From positions 1 through 18,488 of the forward strand of contig JADWMH010000015.1 in the NCBI GenBank assembly GCA_015767355.1: a stretch of DNA of 18,488 nt, read 5' to 3'. This document shows, one piece after another, positions 11,997 through 18,488 of this stretch. The position numbers and the translations under genes were made by a program. Under the pieces are notes generated by a model. That model was not told the DNA's origin and did not search any database. It saw only the letters and a program-made list of their open reading frames with translations. Numbering within the stretch: the first letter of the stretch is position 1; every line of letters starts with the position of its first letter. This stretch comes from Gammaproteobacteria bacterium (GTDB lineage Bacteria; Pseudomonadota; Gammaproteobacteria; Chromatiales; Chromatiaceae).

Positions 11997-13085
11997 TCAG
12001 GATTTGGCAAGTGATGGATAATCGGTGTAACCTTCAGCGCCGCCGCCATAGAATGTCTCCGCATCCGCTTCGTTCAGTGCGGCATCCTGTTTAAAACGCT
12101 CGACCAGGTCGGGGTTCGCGATATAGGGTACGCCGAAGGAGACCAGGTCAGCCTTGCCGGCAGCAAGGGCCGCATTGGCCCGCTTTTTGTCGTAGCCGCC
12201 ATTGGTCATGTAGTTGCCGTCCCAATGCTGTTTCAACGCGCGCAAATCAAATTCCGGACCAGCCGCCCCCGGAGTCTCGCTACCCATCTCCGTAACATGC
12301 AGGTAAGCCAGAGCAAACTCGTTCAGCATCTCGACAGCCCGGGTAAATGTCGCCTCGGGGTCTGAATCACGCATGTCGTTGAATGGCTGCAGGGGCGAAA
12401 GACGTACGCCTACGCGATCATCACTCCATACAGAGGCAACAGCCGCCGTGACCTCCATCAACAGGCGCGCCCTGTTGTCAACGGAGCCCCCATATGCATC
12501 ACTGCGCCGGTTTGTACCGTCACGCAGAAACTGATCCAGCAGATATCCATTTGCAGCGTGAATCTCGACGCCGTCAAAACCAGCCTGCTTTGCATTGGCT
12601 GCGGCGGTTCGGTACTGCGAGATAATTGCCGGGATTTCGTCAAGCTCAAGCGCCCTCGGCGTCACAAAGGACTGGAGGCCGCTATAGGTAACGGCCTCTC
12701 CATCGGGCTTGATGGCTGACGGAGCGACGGGAAGCATTTCACCGGGCAACAGCGACGGATGGGAGACTCTGCCGGTGTGCCAAAGTTGTAAAAAAACATG
12801 TCCGCCCTTCTCATGCACGGCATCGGTCACTGCCGTCCAGCCGGCAACCTGTTCATCACTATAAATGCCCGGGGTTGCAGGATAGCCAATCGCATCCACA
12901 GCAATCTGGCTCCCCTCTGTCACGATCAGTCCGGCACTCGAACGCTGGGAGTAGTGCTCAACATTCAATGGCTGCGGCACATTGCCATCTCCAGCCCGGT
13001 TTCGCGTCATTGGCGCCATTACAATACGATTTGCCAGATGATAAGGACCAACCTGGATGGGGGTGAAGAGATCAATATTCGACAT
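11997..13085 (-). CDS. Old yellow enzyme family alkene reductase (NemA-like)
   Basis: FMN-dependent NAD(P)H oxidoreductase that reduces activated C=C bonds or nitro groups; the natural substrate cannot be read from sequence. It is 362 residues from the ATG at 13085, typical of the family. Motifs: RIVMAPMTR near the N-terminus, QLWHTGR (100-106), HxxN-x-Y active-site residues His176, Asn179 and Tyr181, and the family's FLRDGTNRRSDAYGGSVDNRARLL block; the C-terminal ETFYGGGAEGYTDYPSL is nearly identical to E. coli NemA as I recall it. An ATG directly upstream (13088) and a GTG at 13115 are alternatives; I prefer MSNIDLF because it matches relatives. It is followed 6 bases later by dapF, so it may head that operon. 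No TetR-type regulator such as NemR is adjacent. Confidence 0.92.
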   Translation of the reverse strand: MSNIDLFTPIQVGPYHLANRIVMAPMTRNRAGDGNVPQPLNVEHYSQRSSAGLIVTEGSQIAVDAIGYPATPGIYSDEQVAGWTAVTDAVHEKGGHVFLQLWHTGRVSHPSLLPGEMLPVAPSAIKPDGEAVTYSGLQSFVTPRALELDEIPAIISQYRTAAANAKQAGFDGVEIHAANGYLLDQFLRDGTNRRSDAYGGSVDNRARLLMEVTAAVASVWSDDRVGVRLSPLQPFNDMRDSDPEATFTRAVEMLNEFALAYLHVTEMGSETPGAAGPEFDLRALKQHWDGNYMTNGGYDKKRANAALAAGKADLVSFGVPYIANPDLVERFKQDAALNEADAETFYGGGAEGYTDYPSLAKS

Positions 13086-13201
13086 CATGGGTTTTGCCAC
13101 GTAATAACAACACACTAATCCTAACCCATAAACCGGGAATATTTCAAAAATATGCTAAAGTCCGCGTCATATCAATCAATGACCATGGGAAATATCTAGA
13201 G
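13086..13201. promoter_or_regulatory. Divergent promoter region with AT-rich palindrome
   Basis: The gap between the divergent old yellow enzyme and DUF302 genes must contain their promoters. A TATGCT at 13151-13156 could be a -10 box for DUF302, but I see no good -35. A palindrome ATATTT-CAA-AAATAT (13139-13153) lies in the middle and could be a regulator site or simply a chance feature of AT-rich DNA. Confidence 0.3.
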
Positions 13202-13585
13202 ATGAAATATATTGTTGAAACACAAAAGAGTCTGGACCAGGCTGCAACTGACCTGGAGGCTGCGGTAGCGAAGCATCAATTTGGCGTGCTGCATGTTCAC
13301 GATCTGCAGGCGACCCTGCAAAAGAAGGGCGTTAATTTCCCCAATGGATGCAAAGTTTTTGAAGTCTGCAACCCTCTCAAGGCGAACACCGTACTCAACG
13401 AAGACATGAGCCTCAACATGGCGCTGCCCTGCCGCATCTCCGTGTGGGAAGAGGATGGAACAACAAAAATCGGCATGCTCAGTCCCAAAGCCCTGCTGTC
13501 GGCGTTATCAGACTCTGCAGTACTCGCAAAGGTCGCCGAAGAGGTTGAGGCGACTTCGATCGACATCATCAATGACGCCAGGTAA
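13202..13585 (+). CDS. DUF302 domain-containing protein
   Basis: A 127-residue soluble protein covered almost entirely by DUF302, a domain of unknown role seen alone or fused to other domains in many bacteria. Recognisable stretches are FGVLHVHDLQATLQKKGVNF (residues 28-47), the VCNPLKANTVL block and LPCRISVWEEDG. The ATG at 13202 is chosen because the reading frame upstream of it (to 13094) lacks domain sequence and 127 residues is the usual length. GGGAAAT lies 10-16 bases upstream as a possible ribosome-binding site. The next gene begins 8 bases after the stop, so the two are probably an operon. No signal peptide or metal-binding motif is evident. Confidence 0.85.
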   Translation: MKYIVETQKSLDQAATDLEAAVAKHQFGVLHVHDLQATLQKKGVNFPNGCKVFEVCNPLKANTVLNEDMSLNMALPCRISVWEEDGTTKIGMLSPKALLSALSDSAVLAKVAEEVEATSIDIINDAR

Positions 13586-13593
13586 CACGACGC

Positions 13594-13959
13594 ATGCTCA
13601 CGACGACGATCGATCAAACAAACGGGATTGCGATTCTCGAACCGCATGGCGCGCTGTCAAAAGATGATTTTGTCACTGCCGCCCACATCATCGATCCCTA
13701 TATCGGCAAGCAGGGTGGATTGAACGGCCTGATCATTCATACAGAGTCGTTTCCGGGATGGGATTCATTTGCGGCGCTCTCTTCACATCTCACATTCGTG
13801 AAAAATCATCACGAAAAAATCTCCCGTTTGGCATTTGTCACAGACTCCCCCATCGGGAATCTGGCTGAAAACATTGCCGCCCACTTCGTCAGTGCACAAA
13901 TCCGGTCATTCCCGTTTCAGGAACTCAAGCAGGCGAAATTCTGGATTAATAGTAGATAG
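13594..13959 (+). CDS. SpoIIAA-like / STAS-SEC14 domain protein
   Basis: A 121-residue soluble protein resembling the SpoIIAA-like (STAS/SEC14-type) family, with the pattern GIAILEPHGALSKDDF near residue 11, a GLNGLIIHTESFPGWDSFAAL block in the middle and FPFQELKQAKFWI at the end. The role is unknown; related proteins are often stand-alone partners. I see no conserved Ser/Thr phosphorylation site of the anti-sigma-factor antagonist kind. It starts 8 bases after the DUF302 stop with AGGTAA as ribosome-binding site. A dispersed repeat begins directly after its stop codon, and the stop lies within a possible 5-bp target duplication (GATAG), so the last codon or two may derive from the insertion event. 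Confidence 0.78.
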   Translation: MLTTTIDQTNGIAILEPHGALSKDDFVTAAHIIDPYIGKQGGLNGLIIHTESFPGWDSFAALSSHLTFVKNHHEKISRLAFVTDSPIGNLAENIAAHFVSAQIRSFPFQELKQAKFWINSR

Positions 13960-14149
13960 CGCCTCTTGCAAAACTCTAAAATACGTCATTCCGGCGAAGG
14001 CTGGAATCTATAGAATCAACCACTTACAGACCAAGACAAATAGATTATTCGCTTCGCTCACCCTTCGGGCCGCCCTGTAGGCGTTCAATGCGCAAGCGCA
14101 TTAGTCCGGCTAAAAGCATGCCGGAATGACGGAGTGTTGTAAAAAGCTC
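13960..14149. repeat. Dispersed MITE-like repeat, family B, long copy (190 bp) with nested insert
   Basis: It shares with the element at 1934-2065 a left part (AAAATACGTCATTCCGGCGA, near 13978-13997, and about 50 further bases) and a right part beginning CTAAAAGC. The middle differs: 59 bases (14047-14105) are present here only, separating two segments that are contiguous in the shorter copy. This insert contains the palindrome AATGCGCAAGCGCATT (14087-14102). The 5-bp direct repeat GATAG flanks the element (13955-13959 and 14150-14154). With the following 80 bases, it makes up the gap between the SpoIIAA-like and DUF3592 genes. Confidence 0.85.
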
Positions 14150-14232
14150 GATAGGTTTTCGCAGGCTATCAATACGGCTTAGCGTCTGTTGATATAAAAT
14201 AGCCCAATCTTATTGGTAGCCAGGAACCTGCT

Positions 14233-14679
14233 ATGCCTTTTTTGCGATATTTCGTGCCCCTGCTGATGCTGCTCATCAGCGTCGTGTTTTTGAGCCTTGG
14301 TTATCACCATTGGCAGAAATCCAGCCAACTGCTGCAGGCGTCAACTGTCGCCGAAGGCGTGATCATCAGCATAGATCCATTCATGTCCAGCGAGGCCGGT
14401 AAATCCTCGTCGCTGCAATACTTTCCCAAAGTGGCATTCACAACATCGGCAGGTGAGCAGATTGAGTTTCAATCCACGGTCACTCGCCGTGCAGATCATT
14501 ACAAGGAAGGCGACCAGGTGCGGGTGCTCTACCAGCAGAACGATCCGCAAACAGCGGTCATCGGCTCTTTCAACGACCTGTGGGTGCTGGCGCTCATCTT
14601 CTCGATTTCCGGGGTGATGGTGATGCTGCTATCCGGCTGGTTTTTTCGCCGCGCCCTTCGCGCAGACAAACCAAATTGA
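14233..14679 (+). CDS. DUF3592 domain membrane protein
   Basis: A 148-residue protein with two predicted membrane helices (about 7-26 and 117-138) around an extracytoplasmic or cytoplasmic domain of about 85 residues. The order helix, beta-rich domain with EGVIISI and KVAFTTSAGEQIEF, the block YKEGDQVRVLYQQNDPQTAVI and a second helix is that of DUF3592, whose function is unknown. The ATG is preceded by AGGA seven bases upstream. It stands alone between a repeat and a convergent gene, with no partner that hints at a job. Confidence 0.8.
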   Translation: MPFLRYFVPLLMLLISVVFLSLGYHHWQKSSQLLQASTVAEGVIISIDPFMSSEAGKSSSLQYFPKVAFTTSAGEQIEFQSTVTRRADHYKEGDQVRVLYQQNDPQTAVIGSFNDLWVLALIFSISGVMVMLLSGWFFRRALRADKPN

Positions 14680-14699
14680 CTGCGCATTCAACCGACGAG

Positions 14700-14738
14700 T
14701 CCCCTCTCCCTTTTGGAGAGGATTAGGGCGAGAGAGAG
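14700..14738. repeat. Short palindromic repeat (CCTCTCC hairpin)
   Basis: CCTCTCC (14703-14709) pairs with GGAGAGG (14715-14721) around a five-base loop, followed by ATTAGGGCGAGAGA. This resembles a short intergenic repeat I have seen in many proteobacteria. It sits in the 61-bp gap between convergent genes, ending 2 bases from the PatZ-like stop codon, and may act as a two-way terminator; no clear T-run follows either side. Confidence 0.6.
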
Positions 14739-14740
14739 CC

Positions 14741-17422
14741 TTAAAGCCATCGCTCCACGTGCCGGATGGAGGGATCCTCAGCAGAGGCGCTGATCGAGAA
14801 TCCAAGTGATTTCATAAGCGAAAGCATGCGGTGGTTGTTTGACATCACTTCACCCTCCACCACGCGAACACCGTGGCCACGGGCGGCTTCCATGATGGCT
14901 TCCATCAATTGGGAGCCTATACCCTGGCCGCCGTACTTGTCGGATACAGCAAGCGCAAATTCGCAGGAATTGCCATCCGGATTGACCACGTAGCGCCCCA
15001 CCCCGATCTGCTCACATCGTCCCTGCTCCTTGATAACCGCTATCAGGGCCATTTCGCGGCTGTAGTCCAGCTGAGTATATCGCACCAGCATCTCAGGGCT
15101 CAGTTCAGTGAGGGCGCGTATAAATCTGAAGTACTTGGCTTCGGCCGAGAGATTGCGCACAAACTCCTGTTCAATCTCCGCATCTTCCGGGCGAATGGGG
15201 CGGATCGTCATGGCCGTACCGTCTGCGAGATAGGCATGCCTGGTAAGATGGGACGGGTAGGGATGAATCGCCATATGGGAATATGGGATCGGTGAGGTGG
15301 GCGGCCGCTTTACCCGGATACGCGCATCAACCACCATCACTCCATCCTTGTCAGCAAACAGCGGGTTGATGTCCATCTCCAGAATATGGGGAAGTTCGCA
15401 CACCATCTCCGAGATCCGCAGCAGCACATCCTCCACCGCAGTTTTATCCACGGCCTCCATCTTGCGAAAGGCGCCTAGCAGATGGGTCACACGGGTCCTG
15501 TCAATCAGGCGTTGCGCCAAAACCCGGTTCAGGGGAGGTATGGCCACTGCATTGTCATGCATGATTTCTGCCATTGTGCCTCCTGCACCAAAGGCTATGA
15601 CCGGTCCGAAGACCGGATCCCGCTTGACTCCTACCATGAGTTCTCGCGCATCTGCACTGGACGCCATGGGCTCAACCGTGACACCACGTATCTCGGCGTC
15701 AGGTTTTATGCGCCGCGCCTCTTCCACCAGAGATTTGTAGGTGGTTCGCACATCCGGAGCATTGAGGATATTAATCTTCACCCCCCCGACATCAGATTTG
15801 TGAGAGATCTGCGGGGAACTGACCTTCATCACCACCGGAAACCCCAGCGACTCGGCATGCACCAGCGCTTCAGCGGCGCTTCTCGCCTCCAGCGTTGGCG
15901 TACAGGGAATGCGAAAAGCATTGAGGATAGCTTTGGATTCCGTATCGGAGAGCATCTCACGTCGCTCCGCCAACACGGACTCGATAATCATCTTCGCGCC
16001 CTCGACATCAGGCGCCCTGGAGTCAGTCAGAGGTCCGGGGGTCTGCAGCAGCAGTTTCTGATTGCATTGGTAATGACACAGATAGGCAAATGCTTCGACA
16101 GCCCGTTCCGGGGAGACGAAGCTAGGGATGCCGCTGTCGGAGAAGATTTCGCGGGCAGCCCGGACCTTGGTCTCGCCCATCCAGCAGGCGATTATCGGCT
16201 TCTCTTTATGTTTATTAGCGGCTTTGATGACTGCCTGCGCCGCCTCTTTAGGAGCACTCATCGCTTGCGGCGTAAGCAGAGCCAGCACGCCGTCCACGTT
16301 CGGATCTTTCAGGCAGGCCTCCACAACCTCAGCATAGCTCTGCGGCGAGGCGTCTCCCAGGACATCTACCGGATTCCCGTGTGACCAGTGGGTGGGAAGA
16401 ATATCATTCAGCTGCGCAAGAGTTTCTGCAGTGAGCGTGGCGATTTCCACTCCCATATCCTCGGCGCGGTCGGTAGCCAGTACTCCCGGTCCTCCGCCAT
16501 TCGTCACGATGGCCAGACGGTTGCCATTCACCCTTCTACCGGTAGAGAGAATTGCGGCCGCGGCAAACAGCTGGCCGAAGGTCATGGCGCGGACCGCGCC
16601 CGCTCGCTCGAGCGCCGCATCAAAAACATCGTCCGAACCAATCATCGCTCCAGTATGGGTGTAAGCAGCGCGGGAACCTGCCCGATGGCGGCCCGCTTTG
16701 AGAACGATAACCGGCTTGGAATGGGCAGCGCTGCGCAGACCGCTCATAAAGGCGCGGGCATCATGCACACCCTCCACGTAGAGCAGAATGGCGTCGGTCT
16801 TCTGATCAACCACCAGGTAATCAAGAATGTCGCCAAAGTCCACATCGGCGGCATTTCCCAGCGAGACCACTGTGGAGAATCCCAGCTGGTGCGGTACGGA
16901 CCAGTCCAAAATAGCGGTGCACAGGGCTCCTGACTGGGAGATCAGGGCGAGGCGGCCGTCCGGCGCCATGGCATCCAGGCAGGTTGCATTCAGGCCGATG
17001 CCAGGGCGCATCAGCCCCAGGCAGTTCGGGCCCAGCAGATGGATACCGTGATGGCGGGCAATATTCGCCAGGGAGTCTTCCAGCCTCTGCCCTTTTTTGC
17101 CGATTTCACGGAAACCTGCACTCAGCACGATAGCCGCTGCAACGTCCTGCTCCCCGCAGCTGCGCATGATAGCCAGAGCTGTCGAGGCCGGCGTGGCGAT
17201 AATGGCCAAGTCTACTGTAGCATCCACCTCATCCAGATTCTTGTAGCAGCGCTGTCCGTGGATCTTTTTATGTTTAGGATTGATCGGGTACAAACCGCCG
17301 CGAAATCCTGCATCGATCAGGTTCTGGAATACGCGTGCGCCAACACTGCCCTGTTTTTCACTGGCACCGAACACGGCGATATTGTGGGGGGAAAAAAGTG
17401 CTTCCAGATGATGTGGACCCAT
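14741..17422 (-). CDS. PatZ-like protein: ADP-forming acyl-CoA ligase fused to GNAT acetyltransferase
   Basis: An 893-residue protein with the architecture of E. coli PatZ and Salmonella Pat, which acetylate lysines (for example on acetyl-CoA synthetase). Domains in order: CoA-binding Rossmann fold (about 10-130, with AVFGASEKQGSVG), a succinyl-CoA-synthetase-like portion (LLGPNCLGL, ISQSGAL, up to about 470), an ATP-grasp domain (about 490-700, with FGPVIAFGAGGT) and a GNAT domain (about 735-890) with the acetyl-CoA loop GGQGIG at 831-836. His256 in THTGAMIGSD is where ADP-forming ligases carry the phosphorylated histidine; I recall it being replaced in the enteric Pat proteins. The ATG at 17422 has AGGA nine bases upstream. 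It is divergent from a deacetylase-like gene. It could be a ligase, an acetyltransferase, or both. Confidence 0.92.
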   Translation of the reverse strand: MGPHHLEALFSPHNIAVFGASEKQGSVGARVFQNLIDAGFRGGLYPINPKHKKIHGQRCYKNLDEVDATVDLAIIATPASTALAIMRSCGEQDVAAAIVLSAGFREIGKKGQRLEDSLANIARHHGIHLLGPNCLGLMRPGIGLNATCLDAMAPDGRLALISQSGALCTAILDWSVPHQLGFSTVVSLGNAADVDFGDILDYLVVDQKTDAILLYVEGVHDARAFMSGLRSAAHSKPVIVLKAGRHRAGSRAAYTHTGAMIGSDDVFDAALERAGAVRAMTFGQLFAAAAILSTGRRVNGNRLAIVTNGGGPGVLATDRAEDMGVEIATLTAETLAQLNDILPTHWSHGNPVDVLGDASPQSYAEVVEACLKDPNVDGVLALLTPQAMSAPKEAAQAVIKAANKHKEKPIIACWMGETKVRAAREIFSDSGIPSFVSPERAVEAFAYLCHYQCNQKLLLQTPGPLTDSRAPDVEGAKMIIESVLAERREMLSDTESKAILNAFRIPCTPTLEARSAAEALVHAESLGFPVVMKVSSPQISHKSDVGGVKINILNAPDVRTTYKSLVEEARRIKPDAEIRGVTVEPMASSADARELMVGVKRDPVFGPVIAFGAGGTMAEIMHDNAVAIPPLNRVLAQRLIDRTRVTHLLGAFRKMEAVDKTAVEDVLLRISEMVCELPHILEMDINPLFADKDGVMVVDARIRVKRPPTSPIPYSHMAIHPYPSHLTRHAYLADGTAMTIRPIRPEDAEIEQEFVRNLSAEAKYFRFIRALTELSPEMLVRYTQLDYSREMALIAVIKEQGRCEQIGVGRYVVNPDGNSCEFALAVSDKYGGQGIGSQLMEAIMEAARGHGVRVVEGEVMSNNHRMLSLMKSLGFSISASAEDPSIRHVERWL

Positions 17423-17483
17423 AACGGTAAATCCTAGAATCCTTGATTCACTAAAATGCTTGCAAATGAGTCAAGTTTTAAAA

Positions 17484-17553
17484 GAATCTCTCGCTAAGAA
17501 CGCAAAGGACGCAAAGGTTTTTCTTGGCGGTCTTGGCGTCTTTGCGAGAGAAT
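17484..17553. repeat. Imperfect inverted repeat (CTCTCGC...GCGAGAG family)
   Basis: Left arm 17484-17517 (CTCTCGCTAAGAACGCAAAG within it) pairs imperfectly with right arm 17523-17553 (CTTGGCGTCTTTGCGAGAG). The arms themselves are made of short repeated units such as ACGCAAAG and CTTGGCG. Similar short elements are common in bacterial intergenic DNA. It has no counterpart elsewhere in this window and carries no gene. Confidence 0.7.
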
Positions 17554-17598
17554 ATGTTTTTTTCATGCCTTGTCAGTCTGAGACCTGATCTCACTAGA

Positions 17599-17604
17599 TA
17601 TAAT
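17599..17604 (+). promoter_or_regulatory. -10 box for the HDAC-like gene
   Basis: A perfect TATAAT lies about 55 bases upstream of the ATG. The best -35 candidate at the right distance (GTCTGA, 17576-17581, spacer 17) is weak; TTGTCA at 17570-17575 is a better match but the spacer of 23 is too long. A weak -35 could mean the promoter needs an activator. Confidence 0.4.
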
Positions 17605-17660
17605 GATTTTCTTCGTCTTAGATATATGCGAGCATTGTACGCATCTTGCGGAGTAGACAT

Positions 17661-18488
17661 ATGACTATTGCTTACATCACACATCCTGACTGCCTGCTGC
17701 ATGAAATCGGCAACCATCATCCGGAACGACCGGAGCGGCTTCATGCCATCCATGACCAGTTGATCAGATCCGGGCTCGAATTTATTCTCATACCTCACGA
17801 AGCCCCCCTCATCGATACCGTGCATCTCGAAAGAGTGCATGACCCGGATTTTGTGGCCGACTTGATCAAGCGTGCGCCAAATGAGGGCATCCTGACGCTG
17901 GATGACGACACCATCATGATGCCGAAGACATTGAATGCCGCACGACGGGCGGCGGGAGCTGTCGTGCGCGGGGTTGACCTGGTGATGGACGATGGCTTCA
18001 CTGGCGCCTTTTGTGCTGTACGCCCTCCCGGACACCATGCGGAGAGAGATACAGCAATGGGATTCTGCTATTTCAACAATGTTGCTGTAGGCGCCGCTTA
18101 TGCTCTTGAGGTAAAGGGGCTTGAACGCGTGGCTATCGTTGATTTTGATGTGCATCACGGCAATGGCACCGAAGATATTTTCCAGCATGATCCACGGGTG
18201 CTGTTCTGTTCCAGCTTTCAAAGCCCCTTCTATCCTTTTTCCGGCGAGGAGACCAATTCAGATCATATTGTCAATGTCACTCTCCCTGCCGGCAGCGGCG
18301 GAGAGCAGTTCCGTGAGCAAATAGAGAATTACTGGCTGCCTGCCCTGCACGGCTTTCAGCCGCAGTTGCTGTTGATATCTGCAGGATTCGACGCCCATGT
18401 GGAAGATGAGATGGCGCAGCTGTGTTTGCGGGATTCCGATTTTTCCTGGATTACCACTCGCATGAAGGAGATTGCCGACCAGTATGCG
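17661..18488 (+). CDS. Histone deacetylase family amidohydrolase (AcuC/Apha-like), 3' end beyond window
   Basis: A zinc-dependent deacetylase; members remove acetyl groups from lysines (AcuC on acetyl-CoA synthetase) or from polyamines. I translated 276 residues without a stop up to the window edge. Visible motifs: HHPERPERL (19-27), the catalytic pair His125-His126 in RPPGHHAERDTAMGFCYFNN, zinc ligands Asp163 and His165 in DFDVHHGNGT, and the third zinc ligand Asp244 in SAGFDAH. The GGY region with the catalytic tyrosine would lie beyond the edge. The ATG at 17661 has GGAG nine bases upstream. It is divergent from the PatZ-like gene, suggesting an acetylation/deacetylation pair, but its substrate is unknown. 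Confidence 0.95.
   Translation, partial: MTIAYITHPDCLLHEIGNHHPERPERLHAIHDQLIRSGLEFILIPHEAPLIDTVHLERVHDPDFVADLIKRAPNEGILTLDDDTIMMPKTLNAARRAAGAVVRGVDLVMDDGFTGAFCAVRPPGHHAERDTAMGFCYFNNVAVGAAYALEVKGLERVAIVDFDVHHGNGTEDIFQHDPRVLFCSSFQSPFYPFSGEETNSDHIVNVTLPAGSGGEQFREQIENYWLPALHGFQPQLLLISAGFDAHVEDEMAQLCLRDSDFSWITTRMKEIADQYA

Larger units (their letters stand above)
17423..17660. other. Divergent intergenic region between the PatZ-like and HDAC-like genes
   Basis: The 238-bp gap contains the promoters of both divergent genes. On the PatZ side, TTGACT on the minus strand (17469-17474) is a good -35 match but no good -10 follows; a palindrome GAATC-CTT-GATTC (17437-17449) lies between it and the start. 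The middle is occupied by a hairpin repeat (17484-17553). The HDAC side has a perfect TATAAT. No coding sequence was found. Confidence 0.5.

Noticed and set aside
13094..13201. N-terminal extension of the DUF302 gene by 36 residues
   Set aside because: The extension runs through the divergent promoter region, lacks domain sequence, and makes the protein longer than the family norm.
13960..14149. CRISPR array
   Set aside because: The repeated segments are inverted hairpins of a mobile-like element, not regularly spaced direct repeats with unique spacers.
15482..16384. A 300-codon plus-strand open frame inside the PatZ-like gene
   Set aside because: Antisense shadow of a well-supported multidomain gene, with no recognisable motif.
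17439..17450. ATCCTTGATTCA upstream of the PatZ-like gene also occurs near the dut start
   Set aside because: A 12-base match in an 18-kb window, one copy being coding sequence, is most likely chance.
17478..18221. A 247-codon open frame on the minus strand near the right edge
   Set aside because: It covers the plus-strand HDAC-like gene, whose His-His and zinc motifs are clear, and also runs through the hairpin repeat. It shows no recognisable domain.

Overview
This window is an ordinary-looking stretch of a chromosome from a gammaproteobacterium. The evidence is the coaBC-dut pair, a proteobacterial two-subunit glutamate synthase (gltBD), the dapF-yigA-xerC cluster found in enteric and related bacteria, and a PatZ-like acyl-CoA ligase/acetyltransferase. 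The sequence alone does not fix the genus. The several families of short palindromic repeats between genes are in keeping with a free-living environmental lineage. I saw no rRNA, tRNA, CRISPR array, prophage or complete insertion sequence.

Layout. At the left edge, on the minus strand, coaBC (coenzyme A biosynthesis) overlaps the start of dut (dUTPase), which runs off the window. A 475-bp gap follows that holds two different dispersed repeats and a possible promoter. Then, on the plus strand, come gltB and gltD (ammonium assimilation), a BPSS1780-type membrane protein and a UPF0158 protein. A second copy of the first repeat sits between UPF0158 and the convergent minus-strand cluster. Read in its own direction, that cluster is an old yellow enzyme gene, dapF, yigA (DUF484) and xerC, with 4-bp overlaps or a 6-bp gap between genes. 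Divergent from the old yellow enzyme are a DUF302 gene and a SpoIIAA/STAS-like gene, followed directly by a second, longer copy of the other repeat. A small DUF3592 membrane protein comes next, then the convergent 893-residue PatZ-like gene on the minus strand. Finally, divergent from PatZ, there is a histone-deacetylase-family amidohydrolase on the plus strand that runs off the right edge.

How the genes relate. gltBD makes glutamate from glutamine and 2-oxoglutarate. coaBC supplies CoA, while dut, dapF and xerC are housekeeping genes for nucleotide hygiene, lysine/peptidoglycan synthesis and chromosome dimer resolution. The most suggestive pairing is at the right end: a putative protein acetyltransferase fused to an ADP-forming acyl-CoA ligase, back to back with a zinc deacetylase. 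This could be a reversible protein acetylation module in the style of Bacillus AcuA/AcuC, but with a PatZ-type acetyltransferase. In this copy the ligase half keeps a histidine (His256) at the phospho-histidine position, which by my recollection is lost in E. coli and Salmonella Pat/PatZ, so it may still be an active ligase.

I found no clear evidence of a wholly new system. The items most worth checking are that acetylation/deacetylation pair, the nested and possibly mobile repeats, the unusual end of the visible dUTPase, and the old yellow enzyme gene placed at the head of the dapF-xerC cluster.
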